From assembly GCA_003864495.1 (NCBI GenBank), contig ML133426.1:2914001-2978000 (forward strand): a DNA stretch of 64,000 nt, read 5' to 3'. The notes beneath the pieces were generated by a model, which was given only the letters and a program-made list of their open reading frames with translations, had not been told where the DNA came from and did not search any database. Position numbers and translations under genes: made by a program. Source of the stretch: Nemopilema nomurai (Eukaryota; Cnidaria; Scyphozoa; Rhizostomeae; Rhizostomatidae). Shown here one piece after another: positions 24,507 to 37,400 of this stretch. Positions within the stretch are counted from its first letter, which is position 1; each line of letters opens with the position of its first letter.

Positions 24507-26533
24507 AATTTTATTATTTTACCCAAGTTGGATAAAAGATGTATTCTTTATGACCGATTTTCAGTCAGTAGAATTTTCTGAGTGGCCAAGTGAAATTTGG
24601 CCTTAAAGGTTAAGTATTTCTCTTCTCTTCAACGAGCTTTACGTAGAAATTTTGTAGTAGAAAAATCCGGTAAAGTCTGGCCGGATTCTACGAAAAACTC
24701 TGATAAATCCGGTTCCGGTCAGACCCTTAAAACGTTGTACACTCCTAGTTCTAATTATGAATAGCTATGGGGTTAGAATTACTCATTGGTGCATGGGAAA
24801 CATTTAAAAAAAAGATGATTTCAAAGTCATCCAGTTATGAACAGCAGCCTACTAGAAGTACTTGGGATTAGAATATTTTGAAGCTGGGATATAAGGTTAT
24901 CAGTAAATTGAGCTTGGGTGTTCAAAACGACATGAAATTTTAAATCGATGATCGATGAGAAGACCGATTAGAAGCTCATCTCCACTGGTTTCACTGCTAC
25001 GGTCGAGTAAAAGCTGACGCAATTCTTCAAGGATGAAAGTGGCGGGAAAATGAAATATGCCTGTAGTGCTGATAAGTATGTTTCCAGTAAAGCTATGCCA
25101 TGAATTCCCATCTCAGTTAATTGCCTTTGCTTGAATGATTAACACGAACATGAAAGAGATTAGATATTGGTGCGTGGAATAAGAAATTGGACGCAGAAAA
25201 TGCCCAAGAAAGGCATGAATTGTTGTCAAACGATGACAGGGGAGCCAGATCGCTAAAGAAATACAGGGGACAAGACCAACGACTGGTTTCATGGTAAGCT
25301 AAGAAAAATAATTTTATTAACTCCGCCAATTGTTAACTTTATGCAACAGATCAGCACTCGCTCGTCCTCAAGCTGGGTTTTAAAGGTTTGGTTCACTTCT
25401 TTGCAATTGAAGTCAATTTGGTGAACGTTGACCCAAAATTGCTCTTTACTCTTTTTAATTGCATGATGAGCAAGTGTACAATTATTTGCTTTTTTACTGT
25501 CTATGAAATGTATTTTTTACGCCTTTATGGGAGATACAACTTTAATTCTTCTAGACCTATTGCAGTACTATCCACGAGCAATGTAGCAATGCTACATAAC
25601 TCATTGCTTTCATGATAATTCGATTTTTGTCAAACACAATGTTAGTATCCTTGATGCTTACTAAATAGCATATAGCAGCCTAAGAAGAGACAGTGTTGCT
25701 ACACTGTACTTCAATTGTAAGCTTGGTTGTAAGGTCGATTTGTTACTCTCACTGGAAGGTCGAGAGTAAGAATGGGCAACTGTTTGGAGCTCTTGACTTC
25801 AAGGGCACCCAGAGTTCTTGAATGATCTTTTTCGCTTTCAGCTCTAATCGACAGAGGGATTCGTTTTTTGCCGCTCTCTTCGCGAACACCTCCAACGGCA
25901 GATGTTAAATTTATTGATACCAAGTTAGACACGTTACTCTTAATTGACTTAGAAATACTTTTCACTTCCTCCAAATACTCATTCAATTAAGTTATACTCA
26001 CGTTTGTACTGCAAAAGGTCAATGTTATTATGAAACAGATTTTTAAAAATGCTCCATGATTTCGCATTTTTTTAATGTTTCCTTTTTTTTAAAACAGAGT
26101 ATTGTATTAATTTCGTCAAATTTTACCATGCATGGAGATGCATTTTTAGCTACTCTAGAAGGCTATATTAAAAAAATAGGCGTTGGACCCTTCTATGTCA
26201 CTATACCTGAATCTTAGCCCTTCCACATTCAACTTCATGGCGCCGTCTCCAAAAATTGATACCCCAAGTTATGTTAAGGAATGCTTTTAGGCAATTGATT
26301 TGACATAGTGTTCATAGAACGTGAATAGAGGACTTGTTTATGAAGAGTTAAAGTCAGAAATTGTTATATAAATCGTGCACTAATTACAAATTTCGTAAAG
26401 GGCTAGAATCGCAACTGGTTGCTTATTGCATGTTACATCGCGGTTCCTGTTGTCAAATTGTACGACGGCTTTTACTTTTGTTTCCAGATGTTTCTGTTGC
26501 AATTCTAGATATTTTGATAAGCAATCCCATGTA

Positions 26534-27645
26534 CAGTATTTATTCAATTATCCAGCCTTCTCGGGTAAGATGCGTGCTGATGATCCGAAATTCCGTATAA
26601 TTGAAAAAAGCTAAAAACGGCTGAAACCAGCATAAATAAACAAAATTGGTTTCATGAAAGTTTATTTCAAAAGCACACATTACAAACTACTGTAAGACAC
26701 TAAATACTCTTAGAATATAATTGAATCTTTGGCTGAATGCGCGGTGCCTCACACTTCAAACATCTAGCTTATTTTCAATGGAGAGATTCACACTCTTTCA
26801 TTTTTGCTCAGACTTTCTTGCCATGATGAGAAAAGCTTTTAATCTGACAAGAAAACATGGCGATATGTAACGTTTTAACATTAGTAAACTTCAGTAATTA
26901 TTATTATTATGTTTAGCTAGATCTTTGATTATGTTGCGTGTTAATGTCACATGTTTGTTTGTCGCGCTGTTGTGTTAGTAACTCCCTTTCCGGGAAATGT
27001 GCGTCACTGTCATCGTGTTGTGTGATGTTTCACAGTGTTCCTTTGTTTGTGTTTTAATATAATGTGATCCAACTTAGAATATTTTAGTCTTACTGTTTTA
27101 ACGATAAACATAACATCAAAGAACGAGTATCTCTTGTGTGCTATCTACTTGGGGCATCGCTCATCGCTCAGCCAACGAACTGATACTTCACCGTCATGAC
27201 AAGAACCTAAACGTTACAGATAGAAAAAATGTTGTCACTCGGAAAATACCCGGGTAAATTTTCCCCAGCTGTGTTCATTTTTCTTTTCAAATATCTATTC
27301 GCTTAAATTTTTGACTACTTGTTTCTACTTACCATTACTTCAATTCATTGTTACAAAATAAATAATGAAATTCAGACTAAAACAGGAATTGCAGAACAAG
27401 GGCCCCACGATAAATATCAAGGTGTAATTTTCAGTTTCTTTGCAAATTATGCTAAAATGAGCAAAGGGGCAAAGGGTGTCCCAATTTTGGGAAGAACAAA
27501 ATTACCCTTTTCATTAAGAGGCAAGAAAAACGTTCCCAACGTATCACTAAAAATTTCGAAAATTCTTTATATACGTTCCCCTCCCCCCTTTTTACGGATA
27601 ACTGGAATCCGGATAAACAAGGGTCGGATAATTGAATATGTACCG
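26534..27645. mobile_element. Pogo/Tigger-like non-autonomous element (copy 2)
   Basis: Same element as in copy 1, with TA flanks and the same inverted ends; the left end differs by a base or two (CAGTATTTATTCAATTATCC). It contains the same nested LTR, so insertion and nesting predate the duplication. Confidence 0.75.
26866..27218. mobile_element. Solo LTR (copy 2)
   Basis: 353 bp, TGTAACGTTT...AAACGTTACA with GATA on both sides. Same length and target duplication as the copy 1 LTR. Confidence 0.75.
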
Positions 27646-28390
27646 TAATGCAAAACTGATACTTGAGCTCTTCAGTTCTGTTTCGCGCCTTTTTTATACC
27701 TCAGATTCAAAGAGAGGCCATTTCAGTATGTCCGTTAGAGGATACCTTCGTCCACCCATGCATCTCTTCATCATTTGGATGACAATTCTCTAGAATGCAG
27801 AACAAGATGAAATTCAAAGAATAACATGGTTGCGAGTAAGTGTCTTTCCCACTTTTTACAGATAATTTTGCTTTCAGTATAGTTATTAGCAGTGAAATCG
27901 GATATTAATATAAGGTTAGTACAGCTGTTTTACAGCGAGGAAGTCTTCTGTGGCCTAGACACTCACCACGCTCTGCAAATTTTAAATATTTCAGCAATTG
28001 GTTGTAGTAAGAGACACTGTTGAATATTACTGATTTGACCAGTAAGTTCTGTATCAAACGTTTTGAAGGTAACAGTGGAAAACCTTGCTGGGATTTATGA
28101 GGGATTATTTAAGTTGCATTCTGAATTTTTCTAACATTCTGATAGCATTCTAAACGAAAACGTCCAAATGACATGGTCTGGAAAAAATTGATATTTTTGC
28201 GGCTCCTAACATATTACTTTTCTTCGTGTGACTTCACGTTTTCTATGTGACTTTAGTTTTCTTTTATGAGCTTCTTTCATAAAATTGGCGACTAATTTCC
28301 AACTAAGATGAGTTGACATGACTTTTATAATTGAGCATTTGAACAAATTGCAAAGTCAAAATATCTTGATTCGTGATCTAATCTAAGTTT

Positions 28391-28595
28391 CACGTGCCTG
28401 CCCGCCATTCATCAAATACAGACAGTGACACGGCTTCGTGAGGCGTTTCCTGCTACGGTATGCTTGAATTTTCCCGCCAAAATACAATAACAAAGTGCTC
28501 GGGCCATTTTATTGGCTGGCCCCAGTTTGTCAAAGGTGAGAAAACAGTGGGACGCTCGATCCAGTCTTTTCTCGAAAGCTTCCCGCCATTTTGTT
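28391..28595. promoter_or_regulatory. Promoter-like CCCGCCA cluster (copy 2)
   Basis: Same arrangement of CACGTG, three CCCGCCA boxes and inverted CCAAT as in copy 1, without changes in the motifs themselves. A single extra A occurs after GTTGAGAA just downstream. Confidence 0.45.
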
Positions 28596-29504
28596 GAGAA
28601 AGGGAATGGAGTAGCGTCACCAGTCGCTAAGTCACCAGAAATCACGTTGACCTTGGATATATCAGTAATGCTGCCCAAATGTACAAAATGTCGAAAAGAT
28701 AAATACTTGCATTCAATCCTATCGGACATCTTTAAAAGGAAGGCGTTGGTCTTTGAAGGCGTTGGCTGACTTAAAGCCCCTATTCGATGGCAAATATATT
28801 CTAATTGTTCAATTAAAAGACATCATATTTAAATCAAAAACTACTTCCACTGTCCATATAAATATTGCCTATATCAAATCTGTTCCATGCAGATTTTAAA
28901 TGAAAGGTTCTCAGTGTTTGCCTTCCTTTCAATTTAGGAGATATACTAGGGTTATGAGGTATAAACAAGTTTGATTTTCAAATATTGTTATGTTTTTGTA
29001 CATATTTTGCGGAGAATACTGATTCCCGGAAAAAGCATCAGGCAAAGTGGTGCTCTCCTTCTTTTGAAAGCCACTAATAATTAAAACTGTGCTCACACAT
29101 CTGCAAATAAAGCTTTGTTGTTTGTTATCATATGTTTCTTTGTAGCATTATTTCTTTACAATGCAGTTATGGTCATTCAGACTATTGATGCGACAAGGCA
29201 TAATATTTCTTCCTTGGGTGAAAAATATTAGCACTCCTGTAGATCCTCCTTCAAAAAATAAACATTTAGGGATCTTTTGCATGTTTCAACTGCTCCTTGA
29301 AGGTTTGCAGTGTTTTTTCTTCCAATTTGGGAGTTTTAAGCATCAGTTCAATGTCTATTGATTTAGATTCAACTGTGAATATTTTTTAATATACCCTGGT
29401 TTTTGTTAATGTGGTGCTAGGCTTCATATTAAATTTAGGGAAACACTGAAAATTGATATTTTCGACAGTGCTTACATAGACTGTCACAATGACACAGCAT
29501 ATCT

Positions 29505-29699
29505 TTGACATGTTACAAACACACAAAGATCATTGGTTCCAGTTTGCTGTTTTTTGTTGGTCCATTAATATTTAACAAAGTATTATGTCGTTTGAATCCT
29601 GATTTTACTGAACTCGGTAGTAGGCTCCTTGAAAAATACTTACCTAAAATCAGTGAGATGATAGACAATCAGTTTAATGGAAAGAATCTGGAGCTTTAA
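29505..29699 (+). pseudogene. Unidentified ORF fragment (copy 2)
   Basis: 64-codon open frame ending GKNLEL at 29,699, containing NKVLCRLNPDFTELGSRLLEKY. It is the only one of the three copies in which this block is free of stops. It resembles a coding exon in composition but no domain was recognised. It may be a piece of one of the neighbouring transposons. Confidence 0.3.
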
Positions 29700-30637
29700 G
29701 ATTTTTTTTATCTATTGAGCATTGAAAGGGCACTTAATGTAAACATCCTGCACAAATTGGTTTTACATCCCACTTTGCAGTTTGAATTAATTTTTCAAAA
29801 CATGCAAATTTCAATTAAGTTGGAGATTGACATTAAAACATTGTATGTCTAGAAAAATTGATAATCAGTCATGGCTTAATTCTAGTATAATTTGATTAAC
29901 TTATGTTGTAGCATGATTGTTCAAATCAAATTTAAATCAAATTAAATCAAGAGTTTGAATCAAATTTGACAAATACAATGGAATTTAATATTTCATCAGT
30001 GTTTTTTCTGCTAGTATCTGATATTAAAAGTTATTTAATCTAAGAAATTTTACAATTCTATTTAGGTGTACTTAGCTAAGTGGACATAGGGAAGGAGTCT
30101 TGCAGGGTTTAAATGATTTTATACGTTACTGGCACTTGGTTGAAGAATCACACATAGAAGAATATGGTTGAAAAGTGAAGTTTCTGTTACAGGGGCATCC
30201 AGTTACAGTAAGGCCAAAATGTACCAACCATCAAAACACATACTAGTTGGTGAATGACAAAGAATATGCACATAGCTGGAATGTTTGGTTTCTATTTCAC
30301 GTCATTAGATATTTGCAATGTGAGCGACAGGGTGTTGAAAAATTTTTAGCCAATGACATAGCCAGATGAAACAATCTTAGGTCTAGGTTAGCAAGGATTG
30401 TCATAATTTCTAGCAGATTTTTCAGCATAACCAACTTCCCTTTGGGAAAAGACTAGAAATGAAATACAAATAAGATAATCATTCAATAATTAGATAAAGA
30501 GGCACCTCGTAATGAAATTGCATGAATGTATATATGAAAGAATAACAAGTATCACAGTGCATAATTTGTTTTTAATAAGACCTGTACATACTCATACAAA
30601 TTGGCATCAAAGGTTATTCACTAAAGTGATTCGGATA

Positions 30638-31571
30638 CAGGGGCGGACTGGTCGGTCCCAAAATTCTTGACCCAAGGCGATTTGCTGAATTTAAAACATC
30701 GATTTATTACAAGCATGCAGGATGGTAGAAAGTAGCACTAACTGTCTGCAACGAATCAGCAGAGATTTCCATAATCTTCACGACAGAGCGGTCAAATTTG
30801 TAAACATGCGAAGAGCAAGACATTATCGTTTCCACCTTACTTCAAGAGAAATGAGTCAGAAGACGAAAAGCACAGACAAGCGAAGAAAGAGATGAAGAAA
30901 TAGTTGCATCCCCTTTTGAGCGATATAGAGTAGAAGTATTCTGTGCCGTTATGGATAAAGTGGTAGAAAGCCTTCGTCAACGATTTCTACAACAGGGTGT
31001 TCTCTACCGAGACTTTGCTTTTCTTGACCCAAGGCGATTTGCTGAATTTAAAAGCAAAGAAATCCCTAAGAACATGCTATCAACGCTTTGCGCCATCTCT
31101 GGTTTGAAAGTTGACAGAGAAGTTGTTAAAGAGCAATTAGTGAGTGTTTTGATGCATTCACTTGACTGGCCATAACACTGATGATTATAAAAGAGATTCT
31201 CTTTGCGAATATCCTGAAGACAGAGAAGCATCATATGATGAAATAGCCAAGGTGATTTGGTTTCATCTACTGAACCACTCAATTCGATAGCCAGACAAAA
31301 CACCGATACAGATCTGAATAAACACGTTGCAGAAGAGAGAAGGTCGCTGCTTTGGAATATTCTGCAAATTCTGCTTCTCTTGCGTTTTTAAAGTTACTGC
31401 CTATATAAGCATTTGATTACATTGGCAGTTGCGCAGGTTGCGTATGAAAGGAGCTTCTCCCTTTTAAAGATAATAAAGAGTAGGCTAAGAAGCATGTTGG
31501 GTCACAAGCAGCTAGAAGCTTTCATGTTTCTAAGCATAGAGCAAAAGCTGGTAGGTATGCTAGCTAAATAG
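30638..31571 (+). pseudogene. hAT-type element remnant (copy 2)
   Basis: As copy 1, but the stop at the LRQRF block is absent (CGTCAACG) and the hATC block is in better order (VAYERSFSLLK, RLRSMLG). It shares with copy 1 the extra base in the AAGAAAGAGATGAAG stretch, so the upstream part stays out of frame. Open segment 30,951-31,175. Confidence 0.75.
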
Positions 31572-32516
31572 AGTTGAGTGTACAGATTGAAGCAATGTAT
31601 CTATGGCCATCTATAAGAAGACGGTGTTACACAATGACTGTTGTTGTCTTTGAACATCTATTGTCCAGCATGCAGACTGATCGTGTCAATTAAAATATAG
31701 TAAGATAGAACTTCCGAGTGAAAAGTTGTAACGTAATTTCTAGCTGTTTCTTCAATGATATTCAAATGGGATTAAAACCATTAACAAATGCTGTTTGTTA
31801 TAACCCACTAAAAACAAATCACAACATTTGAAAGCGTGGGGACATTTTGTTATATGCCAAAGAGAGGAAACATCTCAGAGGATTTCCATAAAACTGATTG
31901 AAGTTAATACCTGAAAATTGTCCTTCACCTCTTTGTTTGCCAAGGTAATCACTGCTTAGCTATAAACATGTTCTACGCTGAGAAAGAGGAAAAGTAAGGC
32001 TGTGACTACCAACACAAATGTAGACAACAGTTCTCTCCAAAGAACGTGAGTGATACCAACAAAATATAACAAACCAAAAAAAATGATTTCGGCATTCAAG
32101 GACAAGAGACAAAGGAATGCAGGTAGGTAAATGAACAAGAAAGAAATTTAACGGCCTGTTTTCCGAAGACACTCGGGAAAAGCCCTAAAACGTGGCTGGA
32201 AGAGTTAAAAGGCTTCGTAATTTACAAATAACTAGACAGGGCCAGTAGTATCACACGATTTATTGTTCAGAAGGGAAAACAGCGATGATGAGCACAGTTT
32301 CAGGCTGCCTAAGTTCTTGTCCTTTTGTAATTATGGTTCACTGTTCAGTGATAAGTACTGACAATTGCCCGTCGTGTCTGATTACAGTTAATAGGCATCT
32401 CGACAGGTCTAAGGATATACATTAACAAATAAATCGGAAAAATTGTAACCAGAAAATAGTTCACCTATATACCATCTCTGTTATCGATCTTAATCAACCT
32501 GTTCTTTCGGTTTTAG

Positions 32517-32595
32517 TTCAGTTGGTGGATGGAGAGGATGTACTCCAAGGGACGGAAATTGATGATTTTCGAAAGATTTTCATCTGGAAAAATCA
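32517..32595 (+). other. Exon-like segment A (copy 2)
   Basis: Identical 79-nt segment with the same splice signals. The three-monomer satellite array starts about 75 bp downstream. Confidence 0.4.
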
Positions 32596-32670
32596 GTGAG
32601 TAGTTTTGCTCACTTAGCGCGCTTTCATTTTTTTATATAGTTATTTTATTTATTATGAGTTGTAACTTGG

Positions 32671-33690
32671 GTAGTTTGTTTCCTACCTGTTTCGCATGAC
32701 GGTGTTCCATCACCATTCATCGTCCTGAAGTTGGGCATAGGGGCGATGAGAAACGTCGTTTCAGGTGCCTTAGGTTATTGTGTTATTTGTGATCACAGTT
32801 ACCCGCTCAATGCTTTAGTATGACCACAGTCCATTGGTTATCTACGCAGGAGCATTGAATAGGCGTATCTCGAAAGAGGTCTAGAGATATTCACGGGGAC
32901 TAATTTTGCAATTTAACCAATAATTTGGAACGACTACAAATAACGTAATGGTAATTTTAGTCATAATTGAAGTAAGGATTAAAGTAAATGTAATAATTTG
33001 GAACGACTACAAATAACGTAATGGTAATTTTAGTCATAATTAAAGTAATGATTAAAGTAATTATTGTAAATGGTAATTTAGGTAGTTCGTTTCCTACCTG
33101 TTTCGCATGACGGTGCTCTACATCATTCATCACCTTGAAGTGGGGCATAGGGGTGATGAGAAACGTCGTTTCAGGTGCCTTAGGTTGTTGTGTTATTTGT
33201 GATCACCGTCCTCCGTTCAAGGCTCTAGTATTGACCCCAGCCTATTGGCTCTGTACGCAGCAGCATTGAATAGGCGTATCTCTAAGGGGTCTAGGGATAT
33301 TCACGGGGACAACTTTTGCAATTTAACCAATAATTTGGAACAACTACAAATAACGTAATGGTAATGTTAGTCATAATTGAAGTAATAATTAAAGTAATTG
33401 TAAATGGTAATTTAGGTAGTTCGTTTTCTACCTGTTTCGCATGACGGTGTTCCATCACCATTCATCACCTTGAAGTGGGGCATAGGGGTGATGAGAAACG
33501 TCGTTTCAGGTGCCTTAGGTTATTGTGTTATTTGTGATCACAGTCCTCCGTTCAACGCTCTAGTACGACCTCAGCCAACGGGCTACATACGCAGCAGCAT
33601 TGAATAGGCATATCTCGACGAGATATCCACGGGTAATGCGATTTTTACGAATCAACAAATGATTAGGAGCGACTACATCTAGTGTAAGTA
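32671..33690. repeat. 334-bp-type satellite array (copy 2)
   Basis: Three monomers (starts 32,671, about 33,081 and about 33,415) and a divergent tail. The first has the stem variant CATCGTCC opposite GGGCGATG; the others CATCACC opposite GGTGATG. This is the short form from which the copy 1 array could have expanded by amplifying its last monomer. Confidence 0.95.
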
Positions 33691-33763
33691 GTTTTATTTG
33701 ATTTGCCTTATGCGCCCTCTGTCTTTCGTGGCTAAGCATTACCTTTCTTCCATTTGAGCATAG

Positions 33764-33845
33764 TTGGGGATTCAGGACGACGGTTTGAATGGGATGCTGA
33801 GGCTTTTCAGGACGATTTACAGCATCTTCTAACCTGACAGAGGTG
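33764..33845 (+). other. Exon-like segment B (copy 2)
   Basis: Same segment with the two synonymous third-position differences from copy 1, and the same acceptor and GTAAGT donor. Confidence 0.4.
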
Positions 33846-34673
33846 GTAAGTAGCCAATCAATTTGTTTCGTTGTATTTTGTCTAGGCTGCTATCATTGAT
33901 AAAGTTGCAAGTGATTTAGTGGCCCTAACGTCTTAATTCTTTACTTGGGTTAGGATAATTGGACGTTGATAAACGCTTTTCAGGTACCTTAGGCTGTTTT
34001 TTCTTTAATCACCTTTCTCTTTCAATGTTTAACGCTTAGTTTCGCGAATCATGTCGTTTCGTAGACAATGGGTTGAGCGGGAAGAGGTTCAGATAATGTT
34101 TTGGAACGATCAAAAGTACTCTTACTTATTGTTTGGAGCCAAGAGAGTCGATGCAAAAATGTTTGAAGGGGCCAGTTGTTCCTGGCTATTATCTAATTCA
34201 GGTACTGATAAAATTTTTGCACATTTTAATATAATTTTGGTATATTTAGCCGTGTCTTTATTTAATTTATTTGATTTGAGATCAACTTCCTTGAATTTTT
34301 AAAGTCAGAGCATTGGATATTGAATGGAAAAGTATTATTAAATAAAAGAATACATGCTGTCAAGTCAGAGCATTGGATATTGAAAGGAGAAGCATTATTT
34401 TTGAAATCGAATATGTAAAACGAGAGATCCATGCAGTTTTGGGATGAAGGCGAAAGTGTCAACTTTATGCTGTGAAAGCCAGTGTCATTACTAGGGAGCA
34501 ATGGTTAGTACACACTGATTATGAACACAGAAGGGCGAAACGAAACCTTTTACTCCTTGACCACGTAAAAAGTCTTGCAAATTGAACTTATTGTTAGAAA
34601 CATTTTCTTCTTTGATTAAAGCTCGATCATTTTGATTAAAGCTGAATGACTAAAGCACCTCTTTTCTCTTTAG

Positions 34674-35115
34674 ATATAGGTGGCGCATTTGAAAAGAGGG
34701 TACCATAAAAGGGGGCTGGTAAATTTGAATAAATAACTAGCAACAAGAACTGAAATAGAAAGACTGCATTTGTGGCAATAGGTTGGAAGACCCCCTTGGA
34801 GAAGAAGACAAAGAGGCTATTTATCTATATCAGGCAAGTCCTGTCTTCACACTTTTTCGCATTGCAGTTTTGACACGGCAAAAAAGACATTCTACAATCC
34901 TAGATGAGATGCTACGTACGAGGAGCAGTATACAATGTGAACGGCAAAAGAAACGCATGCAAAGTGCAAAGTCTGCAGATATTGAGCTTGCAAAAGGGGA
35001 ATCGAGCTTTTGGAAAGTGAAACTTACAGGATTAACCAAGAAGAATTTGATCGCAAAGGGGTTGTCTGTTCAGAAATTCATGGAACTAGAATTTTGCTGT
35101 AGTCAGCAACTGTAG
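34674..35115 (+). pseudogene. Unidentified ORF, interrupted (copy 2)
   Basis: As copy 1, with the same ~80-bp interrupting block; open from 34,783 to 35,115. Only about three single-base differences from copy 1 in over 700 bp. Confidence 0.35.
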
Positions 35116-35462
35116 TGGTCTTTTCAAATCTTCGAAACTTCGAAACTTGACGATCAATCTCTGATTTGATGACCTTTTCAAGATATTAAGTTCCCACAGA
35201 ACACTTTCAAAGTCTGGTTTCAAAGTCTGGTATATGTAGTTGATTTGGTATCATTTTTTCTTATGCAGGGAAATGTGTAGAATCCAGTCTATCTTTCGGA
35301 GGCTTAGTATATCTGTAAATTATTCTTTCCATCGTTATAAAACTCAACTTGTGTTTTTTCGAACCAATTTTTTTTAATTCTAGAAAATGTTTTCACATGG
35401 TTGTGGACGGCAAACAGCCTGCAAAAATTAGCCTAGGAAAGACAAGATATGTTTTTCAGGCA

Positions 35463-36100
35463 AGTTTACTCGAAGATATGTTTTTGTCATTATTGTTGGC
35501 ACTATTGTCCATTCCACTTTATTTCTATTCTTCACGTCCATTTGTCTTATTGAAGACCATGAAATGACAATCAACACAGACGGACTACGTTTCTTTCGAC
35601 CTGACATTTTCTCGACATGACATTTTGGCACAAACAAAACAATAAAGATCTTTTCTACATACAACGCTGTCCGACTACGCTTTTTATGAACTGACGTTTC
35701 TCGACTGTACGTTTCGCGACAGCAAAACAAAATACAATCTTTTTAAAATATAGAAATCCAGAATTGCATTTACTCGAAGGTATGTTCTTGTCATTATTGT
35801 TGGCACTATTGTCCATTCCACTTTATTTCCATCCTTCAAGTCCATTTTATTTATTCAAGACCATAAAATGACAATCAACATACACGGACTACGTTTCTTT
35901 CAACCTAACATTTTCTCGACTTGACATTTTTTCCCAAACATACCAAAAAATATTTTTCACATACAACGCTGTCCGCCTACGCTTTTCACGAACTGATGTT
36001 TCTCGATTGTATGTTTCACCAAAGAAGCAATCGATTGAACATTTGAAATATAAAAATCTAGATTTATCTAAATTCATTGTATAATTTTTTCAATTTTCGA
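35463..36100. repeat. 308-bp repeat array (copy 2)
   Basis: Two units only (about 35,463 and 35,772). The last unit matches the last unit of copy 1, so the middle units were gained in copy 1 or lost here. Copy 3 ends before this array. Confidence 0.85.
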
Positions 36101-36186
36101 CTCTCTGCCGGCTTTGACTTGACATTTAGTTAAGAGGACGAAATTACTAAGAAAAAATTTTGTTTCTCAGAAATGGGAGATCTGAA

Positions 36187-36452
36187 AACAGGAATTGCAG
36201 AACAAGGGCCCCACGATAAATATCAAGGTGTAATTTTCAGTTTCTATGCAAATTATGCTAAAATGAGCAAAGGGGCAAAGGGTGTCCCAATTTTGGGAAG
36301 AACAAAATTACCCTTTTTCAATAAGAGGCAAGAAAAACGTTCCCAACGTATCACTAAAAATTTCGAAAATTATTTATATACGTTCCCCTCCCCCCTTTTT
36401 ACGGATAACTGGAATCCGGATAAACAAGGGTCGGATAATTGAATATGTACCG
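36187..36452. mobile_element. Right-end remnant of pogo-like element (copy 3)
   Basis: Only the right ~265 bp of the pogo-like element remains, ending in the inverted repeat GGATAATTGAATATGTACCG followed by TA. The left end, nested LTR and everything upstream were removed by the deletion that truncates copy 3. Confidence 0.7.
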
Positions 36453-37195
36453 TAATGCAAAACTGATACTTGAGCTCTTCAGTTCTGTTTCGCGCCTTTT
36501 TTATACCTCAGATTCAAAGAGAGGCCATTTCAGTATGTCCGTTAGAGGATACCTTCGTCCACCCATGCATCCCTGCATCATTTGGATGACAATTCTCTAG
36601 AATGCAGAACAAGATGAAATTCAAAGAATAACATGGTTGCGAGTAAGTGTCTTTCCCACTTTTTACAGATAATTTTGCTTTCAGTATAGTTATTAGCAGT
36701 GAAATCGGATATTAATATAAGGTTAGTACAGCTGTTTTACAGCGAGGAAGTCTTCTGTGGCCTAGACACTCACCACGCTCTGCAAATTTTAAATATTTCA
36801 GCAATTGGTTGTAGTAAGAGACACTGTTGAATATTACTGATTTGACCAGTAAGTTCTGTATCAAACGTTTTGAAGGTAACAGTGGAAAACCTTGCTGGGA
36901 TTTATGAGGGATTATTTAAGTTGCATTCTGAATTTTTCTAACATTCTGATAGCATTCTAAACGAAAACGTCCAAATGACATGGTCTGGAAAAAATTGATA
37001 TTTTTGCGGCTCCTAACATATTACTTTTCTTCGTGTGACTTCACGTTTTCTATGTGACTTTAGTTTCTTTTATGAGCTTCTTTCATAAAATTGGCGACTA
37101 ATTTCCAACTAAGATGAGTTGACATGACTTTTATAATTGAGCATTTGAACAAATTGCAAAGTCAAAATATCTTGATTCGTGATCAATCTAAGTTT

Positions 37196-37400
37196 CACGT
37201 GCCTGCCCGCCATTCATCAAATACAGACAGTGACACGGCTTCGTGAGGCGTTTCCTGCTACGGTATGCTTGAATTTTCCCGCCAAAATACAATAACAAAG
37301 TGCTCGGGCCATTTTATTGGCTGGCCCCAGTTTGTCAAAGGTGAGAAAACAGTGGGACGCTCGATCCAGTCTTTTCTCGAAAGCTTCCCGCCATTTTGTT
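37196..37400. promoter_or_regulatory. Promoter-like CCCGCCA cluster (copy 3)
   Basis: Third copy with all motifs intact. A 2-bp deletion lies just left of the E-box (GATCAATCTAAG versus GATCTAATCTAAG) and breaks a short minus-strand frame starting ATGGCGGGC, so that small frame is unlikely to be a conserved coding exon. Confidence 0.45.

Larger units (their letters stand above)
20517..36133. repeat. Segmental duplication, copy 2
   Basis: Second tandem copy, head-to-tail with copy 1. It keeps the DJ-1-like fragment, both hAT fossils, the pogo-like element with nested LTR, the promoter-like region, a short satellite array of three monomers and two 308-bp repeats. It contains a 45-bp segment near 21,630 that copy 1 lacks, lying between direct repeats AAAAAGGGTTCA; loss from copy 1 by repeat-mediated deletion is the simpler reading. 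The DJ-1-like first exon carries a 1-nt deletion here. Confidence 0.95.
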
